Shown here: piece after piece, positions 44,351 to 53,720 of the stretch | Position numbering within the stretch: the stretch's first letter is position 1 | How the letters are laid out: each line of letters opens with the position of its first letter | Assembly: GCA_016786865.1 (NCBI GenBank) | Contig: JAEUVE010000018.1 | Span: forward strand, 1 to 64,000 | Direction of reading: 5' to 3' | Source of the DNA: Sediminibacterium sp. | Lineage (GTDB): Bacteria > Bacteroidota > Bacteroidia > Chitinophagales > Chitinophagaceae | Length of the DNA stretch: 64,000 nt | Program-made: the position numbers and the translations under genes | The notes under the pieces: model-generated | Told to the model about the DNA's origin: nothing | Databases searched by the model: none | Seen by the model: the letters and a program-made list of their open reading frames with translations, nothing else

Positions 44351-44378
44351 TTGTTCTGACATTGATTCTGTAATTTTG
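44351..44378 (+). promoter_or_regulatory. Bacteroidota promoter (TTG-N17-TAATTTTG) of ribBA
   Basis: TTG at 44351-44353 and an exact TAnnTTTG at 44371-44378 are spaced 17 bases apart. The ribBA start codon is 18 bases further on. No FMN riboswitch is seen in the short leader. Confidence 0.6.
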
Positions 44379-44396
44379 CCGCTCAATTATTGAATT

Positions 44397-45599
44397 ATGC
44401 TAAGCAGGATTGAGGATGCCATTGAAGACATACGTTTGGGGAAAATGATCATTGTAGTAGACGATGAGGACCGGGAAAATGAAGGCGATTTCATCATTGC
44501 CGCCAGATTTGCTACGCCAGAAGTGATTAATTTTATGAGTAAGGAGGGGCGAGGGCTCATCTGTGCTGCGTTAACCGAAGAACGTTGTGCCGAACTGGAT
44601 CTGAAACCCATGGTTACTTCCAATACCTCCCTGCATGAAACAGCTTTTACGGTTTCTGTAGACATTATAGGACAGGGTGCCACTACGGGCATTTCTGCTC
44701 AGGACAGGGCCAAGACCATTCATGCACTGATTGATCCGGCAACGGTTGCTTCTGATCTGGGAAGGCCCGGACATATTTTCCCCTTAAGGGCGGTTAAGGG
44801 TGGTGTACTTCGCAGAAGCGGTCATACCGAAGCTACCGTGGATCTTGCCCGTTTGGCTGGTCTGGAACCTGCCGGCGTTTTGGTAGAAGTGATGAATGAG
44901 GATGGTACCATGGCAAGGCTTCCGCAACTGGAGATCATTGCGGAAAAGTTTGGTCTGAAAATTATTTCCATCAAAGACCTCATCGATTACCGCCTGAAAA
45001 CAGATTCTTTAATTGAGGAACTGGTTCGGGTGGATATGCCTACCCGCTATGGCGATTTTAAACTGGTTGCCTTCAGGGAAAAACTCAGCGGTGCAGAACA
45101 CCTGGCCCTGATCAAGGGTGAGTGGCAGGAAGGAGAAGCCGTACTGACCAGGGTACACAGCAGTTGCTTTACCGGCGATATTCTGGGTAGCTTCCGTTGC
45201 GATTGCGGAGAGCAATTGCACAAAGCCATGCAGATGGTGCAGGCAGAGGGCAAGGGTTGTATTCTCTATATGAACCAGGAAGGTCGTGGTATTGGCCTGA
45301 TCAATAAACTCCGTGCATACAAGTTGCAGGAAGAAGGAATGGATACGGTGGAAGCTAACCTGCACCTCGGATTTAAAATGGATGAGCGTGATTATGGTGT
45401 TGGTGCGCAGATCCTGCGCAGCCTGGGAATCTGTAAAATGCGTTTAATGAGCAATAACCCACGCAAACGTGCAGGGTTGAAAGGTTATGGGCTAGATATT
45501 GTAGAAGTAGTGCCAATCGAAATTCCGGCCAATCCGCATAACCAGAAATACCTGCAGACCAAGCGCGATAAAATGGGACACGAAATCATGGAGGACTAA
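44397..45599 (+). CDS. ribBA: Bifunctional DHBP synthase/GTP cyclohydrolase II
   Basis: 400 residues. The N-terminal half (1-200) is the RibB domain ([29 protein letters not shown]); the C-terminal half is the RibA domain with zinc ligands C in [17 protein letters not shown] and [10 protein letters not shown]. It makes both precursors of riboflavin from ribulose 5-phosphate and GTP. Full length, both active sites intact. It is convergent with the tail-fibre-like gene and has no rib neighbours. Confidence 0.96.
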   Translation: MLSRIEDAIEDIRLGKMIIVVDDEDRENEGDFIIAARFATPEVINFMSKEGRGLICAALTEERCAELDLKPMVTSNTSLHETAFTVSVDIIGQGATTGISAQDRAKTIHALIDPATVASDLGRPGHIFPLRAVKGGVLRRSGHTEATVDLARLAGLEPAGVLVEVMNEDGTMARLPQLEIIAEKFGLKIISIKDLIDYRLKTDSLIEELVRVDMPTRYGDFKLVAFREKLSGAEHLALIKGEWQEGEAVLTRVHSSCFTGDILGSFRCDCGEQLHKAMQMVQAEGKGCILYMNQEGRGIGLINKLRAYKLQEEGMDTVEANLHLGFKMDERDYGVGAQILRSLGICKMRLMSNNPRKRAGLKGYGLDIVEVVPIEIPANPHNQKYLQTKRDKMGHEIMED

Positions 45600-45628
45600 T
45601 CAGGTTCAGCTGCCTTTGATGGCGCTGT

Positions 45629-46450
45629 TTATTCTTGTCCGCTTTTTTGGATACTTTTTTTTACTGCATCCAATTCCTTTTTCAGCTCAATGGTATAAAG
45701 GGTTAACTCCTCTATCTTTTGAAGGAGCAATGCATTCATTTTTCCAAGGTCCTGTCCGTCTTTTACTACTTCCTGTGCAGTGGGGATGCCCGGCAGGTGT
45801 TGGTTCTTTTTGATGTATGTATCCAGCTGATGCAATGGCATCAACGTATAGTCTTTGTGAAATACATGATCGTACCAGTCTTTGGAATTTTTTACGGCTA
45901 CCTTCACTTTTTCGGTCAGGATACCCTGTTCCACATACAATTTATACCCATCAATCTGGGTATTTACATCACCGATTTTAACCCTGCCTTCGTAGGAGTC
46001 GATACTGAACAGCTCTTTTTCCACAGCATCACCACCTGCTTTATGAGATATCTTGAACGTTTGTGGTGTTTTTAAACTATTGTCTCCGGATACCCTTGCA
46101 CCTATAGACCAGAAGCTGATGTTTTTGGGATTACTGGTTTCTCCGTTGGAGAACATGATAGATGGTTCGTTCTGTCCGCTCGAGGCCCATTCGTTGCTCA
46201 GTTTTAGCAAAAAATTCTTGTTCCTGGTATTACCTGCACTCTTTTTAATTTCCAAAGGTGCCGTTGGGCTCAGGATGCCTATTCCTGCAAAACCGCTGGA
46301 AGGAAAAATATTCTCCGGGTTCGTTTCTTCTGCATTTTCTTTCTGTGCAGCTGCAGTTTTGGTTTTTGCGCTGGTGCTAGGACGCTGTGCGGATGCGCTA
46401 AAGCCAAAAGCCACTATTAATAATATGCCACCAATAATTCGTTTCTTCAT
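45629..46450 (-). CDS. Exported tail-fibre-like protein with C-terminal coiled coil
   Basis: 273 residues with a signal peptide (1-21, ending ASA). The centre contains the GIGILSPTAPLEIK-type motif typical of Bacteroidota tail-fibre/collar-domain proteins, and the C-terminal LDTYIKKNQHLPGIPTAQEVVKDGQDLGKMNALLLQKIEELTLYTIELKKEL is the trimeric coiled-coil end found in such proteins. In this phylum these domains often sit in cell-surface proteins rather than phage. No phage genes are nearby. Function unknown. Confidence 0.7.
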   Translation of the reverse strand: MKKRIIGGILLIVAFGFSASAQRPSTSAKTKTAAAQKENAEETNPENIFPSSGFAGIGILSPTAPLEIKKSAGNTRNKNFLLKLSNEWASSGQNEPSIMFSNGETSNPKNISFWSIGARVSGDNSLKTPQTFKISHKAGGDAVEKELFSIDSYEGRVKIGDVNTQIDGYKLYVEQGILTEKVKVAVKNSKDWYDHVFHKDYTLMPLHQLDTYIKKNQHLPGIPTAQEVVKDGQDLGKMNALLLQKIEELTLYTIELKKELDAVKKSIQKSGQE

Positions 46451-46465
46451 AAGAGCACAAAAATA

Positions 46466-47455
46466 TTATCTGTGATGTGAATGACCATGTTCTGCTTCTT
46501 CTTTCTCTTTATCCTTTTCGTAGGCCTTGATAATGGCTTTTACCAGTTTGTGTCTGACCACGTCTTCTTCGTTCAGTTCTATATGGGCAATTCCCTCAAT
46601 GCCCCTCAGAATCCGGGTAGACTTCTCCAGGCCACTTCGCATGTTTCTGGGCAGGTCTATCTGGGTAGGGTCTCCGGTTATAATAGCCTTGGCGTTGGCA
46701 CCGATACGGGTCAGGAACATTTTCAGCTGGAGGTCGTTTGTGTTCTGTGCTTCATCCAGAATGATGAAGGCATTGTCCAGCGTACGTCCGCGCATATACG
46801 CCAATGGCGCAATTTCGATGGTGCGGGTACTCATATAATATCCCAGCTTGTCTGCGGGAATCATATCGTCCAGTGCATCATATAAGGGGCGCAGGTATGG
46901 ATCAATTTTTTCCTTGAGGTCTCCGGGCAAAAATCCAAGGGTTTCCCCTGCTTCCACTGCCGGACGGGTCAGGATGATTTTCTTTACCAATTTGTTTTTG
47001 AGTGCCCTAACGGCCAGCGCCACAGCGGTATAGGTTTTACCTGTTCCCGCTGGTCCGATGGCAAACACAATGTCGTTTCGGTCTGCCGCGTGAACCATTT
47101 TTTTCTGGTTCTGTGTTCGCGCACGCACGGTTTTTCCGTTGGGACCAAAAACCAGGATATCATTGGGATTGCGGTCTACAAAATTGTCTACCACTTCTGC
47201 GTCGTCTCCTCCCAGGATCTGTTCAAAATACCCTTCGCTTAGATGACCGTTTCGTTGCAGGTACTGCACAATCAGGTCTATTTTTTCGCGGGCATGTTCA
47301 ATTTGTTCGGGTGCGCCGCTCAGTTTTAACTGCGTGCCTCTCGACAAAATTTTGAGCAGGGGAAACTTCTTTTTAAGGATATCCAGTTTGCCGTTGTTAA
47401 CGCCAAAAAATTCAATGGGATTAACGGTTTCAAGGCTGATGATGGTGTCTGTCAA
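46466..47455 (-). CDS. PhoH-family ATPase
   Basis: 329 residues with an N-terminal KH-like segment (IEHAREKIDLIVQYL) and a Walker A GPAGTGKTYTA plus ILDEAQN Walker B. PhoH proteins are P-loop ATPases linked to RNA metabolism and phosphate stress in other bacteria; the role here is not known. The start is TTG at 47455 (MTDTIISLETVNPIEFFGVNN); no ATG is in frame between it and the upstream stop. A His-rich tail GHSHHR ends the protein. Confidence 0.9.
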   Translation of the reverse strand: MTDTIISLETVNPIEFFGVNNGKLDILKKKFPLLKILSRGTQLKLSGAPEQIEHAREKIDLIVQYLQRNGHLSEGYFEQILGGDDAEVVDNFVDRNPNDILVFGPNGKTVRARTQNQKKMVHAADRNDIVFAIGPAGTGKTYTAVALAVRALKNKLVKKIILTRPAVEAGETLGFLPGDLKEKIDPYLRPLYDALDDMIPADKLGYYMSTRTIEIAPLAYMRGRTLDNAFIILDEAQNTNDLQLKMFLTRIGANAKAIITGDPTQIDLPRNMRSGLEKSTRILRGIEGIAHIELNEEDVVRHKLVKAIIKAYEKDKEKEEAEHGHSHHR

Positions 47456-47566
47456 ACGCTTGCAGTTTTAGATTGAACAATGGGTCAGTAAAACTTCCTG
47501 TTCAAATTTAATCTCTTCAAATACAGAACGCTAACCAATCTTATACACAGATGTGGAAAGTATCTT

Positions 47567-48214
47567 CTATAAGGCTTTCAGGGCGGCGATGGTTGCTACA
47601 GGGTCTGCCGATTTGAATACGGTATTGCCTGCTACCAATACATCTGCACCTGCCTGGATGATCGAAGGGGCATTTTCCAGTGTAACGCCTCCGTCTATTT
47701 CAATCAGTGTTTGCGCATTCTTTTCGGTAATCATGGCTTTCAACTGCTGAATCTTGTGCAGGGTATGTGGAATGAATTTCTGTCCGCCAAAACCAGGGTT
47801 TACACTCATCAGGCAAACCAGGTCCAGGTCGGCTATTATGTCGGCCAGTAGATGAACAGGTGTATGCGGATTCACAGCTACCCCGGCTTTCATACCCAGT
47901 TGTTTAATCTGCTGAATATTTCTGTGCAGGTGCCTGCAGGCTTCTATATGAATGGTTAAGATATCTGCTCCTGCAGCTTTAAAATCTGCGGCATATTTCT
48001 CCGGTTCTTCTATCATTAAATGCACATCGCATACTTTTTGGGTAGCTTTCCGGATATGCGCGATCACGGGCAATCCAAAACTGATGTTGGGAACAAATCT
48101 TCCATCCATTACATCCAGATGAAACCAATCGGCTTCGCTCTTATTCAGCATATCGCTGTCTCTCTGAAGATTCAGGAAATCTGCACTCAATAGGGAGGGG
48201 GCAATCAGGGCCAT
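47567..48214 (-). CDS. rpe: Ribulose-phosphate 3-epimerase
   Basis: 215 residues, TIM barrel. HLDVMDGRFVPNISFG (metal and base His/Asp), MSVNPGFGGQKFI and IEIDGGVTLENA are the family motifs. It interconverts ribulose 5-phosphate and xylulose 5-phosphate in the pentose phosphate pathway. It lies 10 bases downstream of the TPR lipoprotein gene on the same strand and so is probably cotranscribed with it. Confidence 0.96.
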   Translation of the reverse strand: MALIAPSLLSADFLNLQRDSDMLNKSEADWFHLDVMDGRFVPNISFGLPVIAHIRKATQKVCDVHLMIEEPEKYAADFKAAGADILTIHIEACRHLHRNIQQIKQLGMKAGVAVNPHTPVHLLADIIADLDLVCLMSVNPGFGGQKFIPHTLHKIQQLKAMITEKNAQTLIEIDGGVTLENAPSIIQAGADVLVAGNTVFKSADPVATIAALKAL

Positions 48215-48224
48215 AGGGGTTTGT

Positions 48225-49019
48225 TTATTTCAGTCTGTTAATTGCGGAACCTGCTTCTGACAGTCCGGGATCCAGTAAAAAAGCTTTTTGATAATGTTCT
48301 AAAGCAGAATCTCTGATCCCCAATTGCTCGTAGGATTTGCCCATCCAGTACCAGGCATCAGTATACAGAGGGTCCAGTTTCAGAACGGTTGCAAAGATAG
48401 TCATTGCTGGCCGAATCTGTTGCCGGTCGCTTAAGAGGAATCCTTTTTCCATATAGGCTTCCAGGTAGCGGTAATTGTTGTAAATGCAGGAATCAAACTG
48501 GATCAGGGCTTCCTTTATCCTGCCTTTACGGGCATGATAAATTCCTTTGATGAAAAACAGGTCTGCAGCATACTCCCTGCCAGGAAACAATGTGTTCACA
48601 TTGCGGCATACCACGATGGCCGCCGTATCTTTTTTTTCCGCTAGCAGGTTGGCCAAAGAGAGCATTGCAGACGGAGAAGGGTAGAGCCTGGTGGAATATT
48701 GGTAGTATCGGATGGCACCAGCCGTATCTTTCAGCTGTTCTGAGAAACGGGCTTTCTGGAACCAGTATGCATGATTCAGGCTGTCTTTTGCAATCAGGAG
48801 ATTCAGCTGTTTCAGCGCATCACGGTACAATCCGGCCGTATCCAGGCTGTTGACCAGTTCTTCTCTGAGCCGTATATCCTCCGGAGCTGCCTGTACTTTT
48901 TTCAGCAATTCCTGAACAGGAGCGGGGTAGGCAGCCTCTTTCGGGGTTTGTTCGGGGGCAGGATGATTATTGCAGGAAACCATCAGGATCAGTATCAGCG
49001 GAAGCATCCGATTTTTCAT
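48225..49019 (-). CDS. TPR-repeat lipoprotein
   Basis: 264 residues. Signal peptide with lipobox LMVSC (Cys about 16). About six degenerate TPR units follow from 35 to 260 (for example AYWFQKARFSEQLKDTAGAIRYYQYS and AWYWMGKSYEQLGIRDSALEHYQKA). It probably scaffolds an envelope complex. No partner is identifiable. It overlaps no gene and precedes rpe by 10 bases. Confidence 0.82.
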   Translation of the reverse strand: MKNRMLPLILILMVSCNNHPAPEQTPKEAAYPAPVQELLKKVQAAPEDIRLREELVNSLDTAGLYRDALKQLNLLIAKDSLNHAYWFQKARFSEQLKDTAGAIRYYQYSTRLYPSPSAMLSLANLLAEKKDTAAIVVCRNVNTLFPGREYAADLFFIKGIYHARKGRIKEALIQFDSCIYNNYRYLEAYMEKGFLLSDRQQIRPAMTIFATVLKLDPLYTDAWYWMGKSYEQLGIRDSALEHYQKAFLLDPGLSEAGSAINRLK

Positions 49020-49062
49020 AGCGCAAACATAAGCAATCTGCTACATGACAGTATTCTGACAA

Positions 49063-49089
49063 TTGGTTGGTCTTCGGATTGTATTTTTG
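49063..49089 (+). promoter_or_regulatory. Bacteroidota promoter (TTG-N16-TATTTTTG)
   Basis: An exact TAnnTTTG at 49082-49089 lies 20 bases before the ATG of the TolB-like gene, with TTG at 49063-49065 as a probable -33 element. Confidence 0.55.
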
Positions 49090-49109
49090 AATGATATATA
49101 GAAACAATT

Positions 49110-50189
49110 ATGAAAAAAACTGCCGCATTTTTTCTTGCAATAGGACTTGTACTTGGTCTGAATGCTCAGGAGAAAGTTCCCGGAGATACGCTTCGTATTG
49201 CAGGGGAAAATCATTTCAGGAACATCCGTCAACTTACGTTTGGGGGCGACAATGCAGAAGCTTACTGGAGCTTTGACGGTAAACACATTATTTTTCAGAG
49301 AACCAGTCCGAAGGATGGTATTAATTGCGATCAGATTTTTATTGGTAAGGTTCCGGAAACTGCAGATGAGGCTTTTACCTATAAAATGGTCAGTTCCGGA
49401 AAGGGAAGAACCACCTGTGCTTACTTTCTGCCCGATGGTAAGCACATCATTTATGCTTCCACCCACGAAGGCAGTGCAGACTGTCCTCCTGTTCCCGACC
49501 GCAGCAAGTACGGCAACCGCTATATCTGGCCGTTGTACAATACCTATGATATTTATATGGCAGATCTGGATGGTAAGATTGTGAAGAAACTGACTTCAGC
49601 TAAAGGCTATGATGCAGAGGCAACCCTCTCTTATGATGGAAAGAAAATGATTTATTGCAGCGATAAAGACGGCGATCTCGACTTATATGTAATGGACCTC
49701 AAATCCGGTAAGGAAAAGAAAGTAACTTCTGCGCTGGGATACGATGGCGGTGCATGGTTTAGTCCCGATGGTAAGAAGATTGTATGGCGTGCCAGCCGTC
49801 CTAAAACTGATGCAGAAATTAAGGAGTACAAAGAATTGCTGGCCGAAGGAATGGTAGCGCCTACGAATATGGAAGTATGGGTGGCCAATACAGACGGGTC
49901 CGATGCCCGCCAGATTACCAGCCTGGGTCAGGCAAACTGGGCGCCCAATTTTACTGCGGACAGCAAGCGTATTATCTTTTGCAGCAACCATGAGTATAAG
50001 CGCGGATTTCCGTTTAATATGTACATGGTAGACCTGGATGGAAAAAATATGCAGAAAATCAGCCGCGACAATGGTTTTGATGCATTCCCGATGATCAGCC
50101 CGAATGGCAAGAAAATCATTTTCGCATCCAACAGAAATAATGGAGGCACAAGGGATACGAATTTATTCCTTGCAGATTGGGTAGAGTAG
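49110..50189 (+). CDS. TolB-like beta-propeller (PD40) protein
   Basis: 359 residues with a signal peptide (1-19, ending LNAQ). Five or more PD40/WD-like blades, each with the pattern ISPNGKKIIFASNRN (for example residues 60-75, 111-121, 171-185, 218-228, 338-350). Acts in the periplasm or outer membrane, probably as a protein- or ligand-binding platform; it is not the pal-tol TolB gene, as no tol neighbours exist. Followed after 42 bases by a small membrane protein. Confidence 0.82.
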   Translation: MKKTAAFFLAIGLVLGLNAQEKVPGDTLRIAGENHFRNIRQLTFGGDNAEAYWSFDGKHIIFQRTSPKDGINCDQIFIGKVPETADEAFTYKMVSSGKGRTTCAYFLPDGKHIIYASTHEGSADCPPVPDRSKYGNRYIWPLYNTYDIYMADLDGKIVKKLTSAKGYDAEATLSYDGKKMIYCSDKDGDLDLYVMDLKSGKEKKVTSALGYDGGAWFSPDGKKIVWRASRPKTDAEIKEYKELLAEGMVAPTNMEVWVANTDGSDARQITSLGQANWAPNFTADSKRIIFCSNHEYKRGFPFNMYMVDLDGKNMQKISRDNGFDAFPMISPNGKKIIFASNRNNGGTRDTNLFLADWVE

Positions 50190-50231
50190 TTGATTATTCA
50201 TTAGTATTGCATCTTACTTAAAAAATACATC

Positions 50232-50708
50232 ATGCAAACAGGTTTGTTACACTTACATAATTTACTTCGATGGGTAATTTTGTTACTCGTAGTTTATTCT
50301 TTGCTGAAGGCCTATGCCGGTTGGAAAGGGAACAAGGCCTTTGCTCCAGGCGATAAAAAGACCTGGTTGTTTACCATGATTGCAGGCCATACCACTTTAC
50401 TACTTGGTCTGTATCAGGTTGCCTTTGGCCGCTATGGTATGTTCAACACTACGCTGCCCGAAGGTACCTCTGTAATGAAAGATCGCTTCTTCCGTTTTTT
50501 CTGGGTAGAACATCCTGTGATGATGATTCTTGCCATCGTGTTTATTACTTTAGGACATGGTATGGCCAAGAAGCAGGTAGCAGATGACGTGAAATACAAA
50601 AAAGCATTTTTCTTTTTCCTGTTGGCCTTGATATTTATTCTGGTAGGTGTGCCATGGCCGTTCAGGGAAATTATTGGAAGACCTTATTTTCCGGGTATCG
50701 CCGGATAG
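50232..50708 (+). CDS. Small four-helix membrane protein
   Basis: 158 residues with four predicted helices (about 10-28, 45-62, 90-108, 122-140). His residues at 7, 9, 52, 93 and 104 lie in or at the ends of helices, a pattern that could ligate heme as in cytochrome b-like proteins. A domain name is not recognised with confidence. It likely shares the transcript of the TolB-like gene and ends at the terminator at 50713. Confidence 0.55.
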   Translation: MQTGLLHLHNLLRWVILLLVVYSLLKAYAGWKGNKAFAPGDKKTWLFTMIAGHTTLLLGLYQVAFGRYGMFNTTLPEGTSVMKDRFFRFFWVEHPVMMILAIVFITLGHGMAKKQVADDVKYKKAFFFFLLALIFILVGVPWPFREIIGRPYFPGIAG

Positions 50709-50712
50709 CAAT

Positions 50713-50739
50713 AAAAAGCCCCGTTTTGCGGGGCTTTTT
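50713..50739. terminator. Bidirectional terminator
   Basis: A perfect 11-bp stem aaaaagccccg/cggggcttttt with a 5-base loop, followed by more T. It separates the small membrane protein gene from the aminotransferase gene. Confidence 0.9.
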
Positions 50740-51873
50740 TTATGATTTCCAATTCGCTTTCATTACCTGTATGAACTGTTGCATTTCTTCCATTGTGCCA
50801 ATACTGACCCTTGCCCATTTTTCGCCAGAATAAACATCTGAACGCAGAAAAATTTGCTGCTTCAGCATGTCGTCTGCAAAATTGCCCGGATAATTGCCCA
50901 GCGGGAAGAACAGGAAATTGGTGTAGGAGGGAACCGCGTTGATGTGCAGCTTTTTTAATTCGTTGTAGGTATAGGTTCTGGCCTGTTCGTTTTTCTGTTT
51001 ACTGATCCGGTGGTGATCCGGGTCTTTGAGGCTGGCCTGTGCTGCAGTCATCGACAGTACACTCATCGAAAACTGAGCCCTTGTAAAATAATCCTCCTCA
51101 AGCGGTTTAATCCTGGAGAGGTGCCCTACTACATATCCTACCCGCAGTCCGGCCATTGCGTGAATTTTAGAGAAAGTACCTATCACGATAATATTGGGGT
51201 GCTGTTGGATCAGTCCGATCATCGATTCATTATCGGGTGCATCCAGAAAATCGATATAAGCCTCGTCGATGGCCACAACGGCTTTTTTTGATGCTTCTAT
51301 ACAGAATGCTTTTAACGCTGCAGGTGAAACAATGGTGCCGGTAGGATTGGCCGGATTACAGATGTACACCAGGGCGGTCTCGGAATCAATGGCTTTGAGC
51401 ATGGCCGGTAGGTCGTGGACTTTTTCTGGCGTCAGGGGTATTTCAACGACTTTGGTGCCGATCTTTTTGGCGGTGGCGGGCAATATCCCGAACGTAGGAT
51501 ATGCTGTTACGAGCTTACCGCTGGAATAACTTCTGGCAAGCAATCCGAGCGCCTCACCGGAACCCGGCGTTAAGAGTACCTGGTTTTCACTAACCCCTAA
51601 ATGATGCGCCAGTTCTTTTTTGAATGTTTTGAGCGGTGCAATATTGTATTGGTAGCGGTGGGTTTCTCCCAGCATTCCCAATACTGCTTCGCGGGCCCCG
51701 GGTGATATCCCATACGGGTTTTCGTTGGAGCTGAGGTTGATCAGTCCGCGGTCTGCACCATAGGATTTTACAATTCCTTCTTCGTTGCCCATGGTAGGCA
51801 TGCGGAAGCCCAGTCCCAGTGTGGCCAGTGAACTGTATTTGATCCAGTCTCTGCGGTTAACGGATGAAGCCAT
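50740..51873 (-). CDS. PLP-dependent aminotransferase (HisC-like) with Tat-type signal
   Basis: 377 residues. The N terminus MASSVNRRDWIKYSSLATLGLG is a twin-arginine-like signal (RRDWIK followed by a hydrophobic stretch). The mature part is a class I/II aminotransferase: SNENPYGISP, CNPANPTGTIV, AIDEAYIDF, and the PLP Lys in GTFSKIHAMAGLRVGY. It resembles histidinol-phosphate aminotransferase, but export argues for another role. It diverges from hmgA. Confidence 0.8.
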   Translation of the reverse strand: MASSVNRRDWIKYSSLATLGLGFRMPTMGNEEGIVKSYGADRGLINLSSNENPYGISPGAREAVLGMLGETHRYQYNIAPLKTFKKELAHHLGVSENQVLLTPGSGEALGLLARSYSSGKLVTAYPTFGILPATAKKIGTKVVEIPLTPEKVHDLPAMLKAIDSETALVYICNPANPTGTIVSPAALKAFCIEASKKAVVAIDEAYIDFLDAPDNESMIGLIQQHPNIIVIGTFSKIHAMAGLRVGYVVGHLSRIKPLEEDYFTRAQFSMSVLSMTAAQASLKDPDHHRISKQKNEQARTYTYNELKKLHINAVPSYTNFLFFPLGNYPGNFADDMLKQQIFLRSDVYSGEKWARVSIGTMEEMQQFIQVMKANWKS

Positions 51874-51962
51874 ATGTTAAAGTTTAGGTTTCAAAAGATA
51901 CATAATTTCTGCAATTGCATCCAAGTTCCCTAAATTAGTTGCGTATTTAATTGATTGCCGCC

Positions 51963-53120
51963 ATGCCTCATTATGTTTCACTGGGAAAAATCCCCCATAA
52001 GCGCCATACACAGTTCAGAAAACCTGATGGTTCCCTGTATTCGGAACAACTGTTTTCTACCGAAGGGTTTAGTAACGACTATTCGTTGTTGTACCATACT
52101 TACCCTCCCACACAAATTATCCGCACAGATGAACCTGTGAATGTAATGCCCGAAGTGGCAGAAGAATTTATGCTGAAGCATCGTTGCCTGGAAGGATTTC
52201 ATATCCGGCCGGAGGCAGATTATCTGCAAAGCAGGAAGGCGGTGCTGGTGAACAACGATTGTCATATTGTACTGGCTGCACCGCAACAGTCGATGCGGGA
52301 GTATTTTTATAAGAATGCAGATGCGGATGAAATGATTTTTGTGCACGAGGGGAGTGGTAAACTGCTGACCCAATATGGAGAAATCAGTTTTGGCTATGGC
52401 GATTATCTGGTGGTTCCCCGCGGCACCATTTATCAGATTCAGTTCAACACCACCGATAACCGGCTATTCATTGTAGAAAGCTTCAGTCCGATCCGCTTTC
52501 CGAAGCGTTACCTCAGTAACCATGGTCAGCTGCTGGAACATGCTCCTTTTTGTGAGCGGGACATCCGCACCCCGGAGCATCTGCAAACAATCGATGAAAA
52601 AGGCGACTTCCTGATTAAGACTAAAAAGAAAGGTGTATTGTATGGGCTGCATTATGCAACCCATCCCTTTGATGTGGCAGGCTGGGATGGCTGTTGTTAT
52701 CCATTTGCATTCAGTATCCACGATTTTGAACCCATCACTGGCAGGGTACACCAGCCGCCACCCGTGCACCAGACTTTTGATGCCCATAATTTTGTGGTAT
52801 GCAGTTTCTGCCCGCGCTTATACGATTATCATCCCGAGGCCATTCCTGCGCCTTATAACCACAGCAATATAGACAGCGATGAAGTGTTGTACTATGTAGA
52901 CGGGGATTTCATGAGCCGGAAAAATGTTACCCGGGGTATGATTACCCTGCATCCGGCCGGTATTCCGCACGGCCCGCATCCGGGTGCGGTGGAAAAGAGC
53001 ATTGGGAAGAAGGAAACCCTGGAACTGGCGGTGATGGTCGATACCTTTCATCCCCTGAAGCTGACCAGGGCTGCGCTGGAGATCGAAAACCCGGGTTATA
53101 CCATGAGCTGGGCAGAATAG
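51963..53120 (+). CDS. hmgA: Homogentisate 1,2-dioxygenase
   Basis: 385 residues from the ATG at 51963. The C-terminal cupin carries the iron ligands in HGPHPG and neighbouring His/Glu (DSDEVLYYVDG, HPAGIPHGPHP). It opens the homogentisate ring to maleylacetoacetate in tyrosine/phenylalanine breakdown. The next pathway enzymes (isomerase, fumarylacetoacetase) and HPP dioxygenase are not here. Its spacing of 89 bases from the aminotransferase suggests shared control. Confidence 0.92.
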   Translation: MPHYVSLGKIPHKRHTQFRKPDGSLYSEQLFSTEGFSNDYSLLYHTYPPTQIIRTDEPVNVMPEVAEEFMLKHRCLEGFHIRPEADYLQSRKAVLVNNDCHIVLAAPQQSMREYFYKNADADEMIFVHEGSGKLLTQYGEISFGYGDYLVVPRGTIYQIQFNTTDNRLFIVESFSPIRFPKRYLSNHGQLLEHAPFCERDIRTPEHLQTIDEKGDFLIKTKKKGVLYGLHYATHPFDVAGWDGCCYPFAFSIHDFEPITGRVHQPPPVHQTFDAHNFVVCSFCPRLYDYHPEAIPAPYNHSNIDSDEVLYYVDGDFMSRKNVTRGMITLHPAGIPHGPHPGAVEKSIGKKETLELAVMVDTFHPLKLTRAALEIENPGYTMSWAE

Positions 53121-53270
53121 GCCCTCCGGATGACCGGATTTTCCTGCAGAGAAACGGTCAAAAAGCCGTAAATTCGCGTTTTGGAGCTCCTGGAGAGGCC
53201 GGAAAAAGGTATTTTTCCACATTTTCAAGAGTTTTTTCCACTAATTTTTCATATTTCAGTTGTATTCTAA

Positions 53271-53278
53271 TATCTTTG
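53271..53278 (+). promoter_or_regulatory. Bacteroidota -7 promoter box (TATCTTTG) of the alpha operon
   Basis: An exact TAnnTTTG, 16 bases before the infA ATG. Two near-repeats of tttttccac lie upstream (about 53213-53242). It shows that the alpha ribosomal operon has its own promoter here. Confidence 0.6.
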
Positions 53279-53294
53279 CAGCCCCAAAAATAGT

Positions 53295-53513
53295 ATGTCG
53301 AAACAACCGCTGATTAAACAAGATGGAGTTATTCTGGAAGCATTAAGTAATGCTATGTTCAGAGTTAAGTTGGAAAACGGTCATGAAATACTGGCTACTA
53401 TTTCAGGCAAGATGCGGATGCACTATATCCGGATTTTACCTGGAGACAAAGTGGGGGTGGAGATGAGTCCTTACGACCTGAGTCGGGGAAGAATCATCTT
53501 CAGGTATAAATAA
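53295..53513 (+). CDS. infA: Translation initiation factor IF-1
   Basis: 72 residues, S1-type OB fold: [57 protein letters not shown] is the standard IF-1 pattern. It binds the ribosomal A site during initiation. First gene of the alpha operon; in many related genomes map and secY stand directly upstream, but here hmgA does. Confidence 0.97.
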   Translation: MSKQPLIKQDGVILEALSNAMFRVKLENGHEILATISGKMRMHYIRILPGDKVGVEMSPYDLSRGRIIFRYK

Positions 53514-53563
53514 TTATAGCAGATAACAGCGTAACAGGAATATAACAGTTAAACAACAAAAAA

Positions 53564-53680
53564 ATGAGAGTAAGAGCTTCCATTAAAAAACGTAGTGCCG
53601 ATTGCAAAATCGTGAAGCGCAAGGGAAAATTATTTGTGATCAACAAAAAAAATCCTCGCTTCAAGCAACGTCAGGGATAA
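53564..53680 (+). CDS. rpmJ: 50S ribosomal protein L36 (bL36)
   Basis: 38 residues, [21 protein letters not shown] then [11 protein letters not shown], the usual length and zinc-ribbon-type layout with a reduced set of Cys (only C14, no CxxC pair), the zinc-free (C-minus) form. The initiator ATG is at 53564, 50 bases after the infA stop. Confidence 0.93.
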   Translation: MRVRASIKKRSADCKIVKRKGKLFVINKKNPRFKQRQG

Positions 53681-53720
53681 TTTGAATCATCAGTTTAAAA
53701 GTATAAAAACACAATAAAAT

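Noticed and set aside
45629-46450. Prophage remnant
   Set aside because: Only a single tail-fibre-like gene with a signal peptide; no capsid, terminase or integrase genes nearby.
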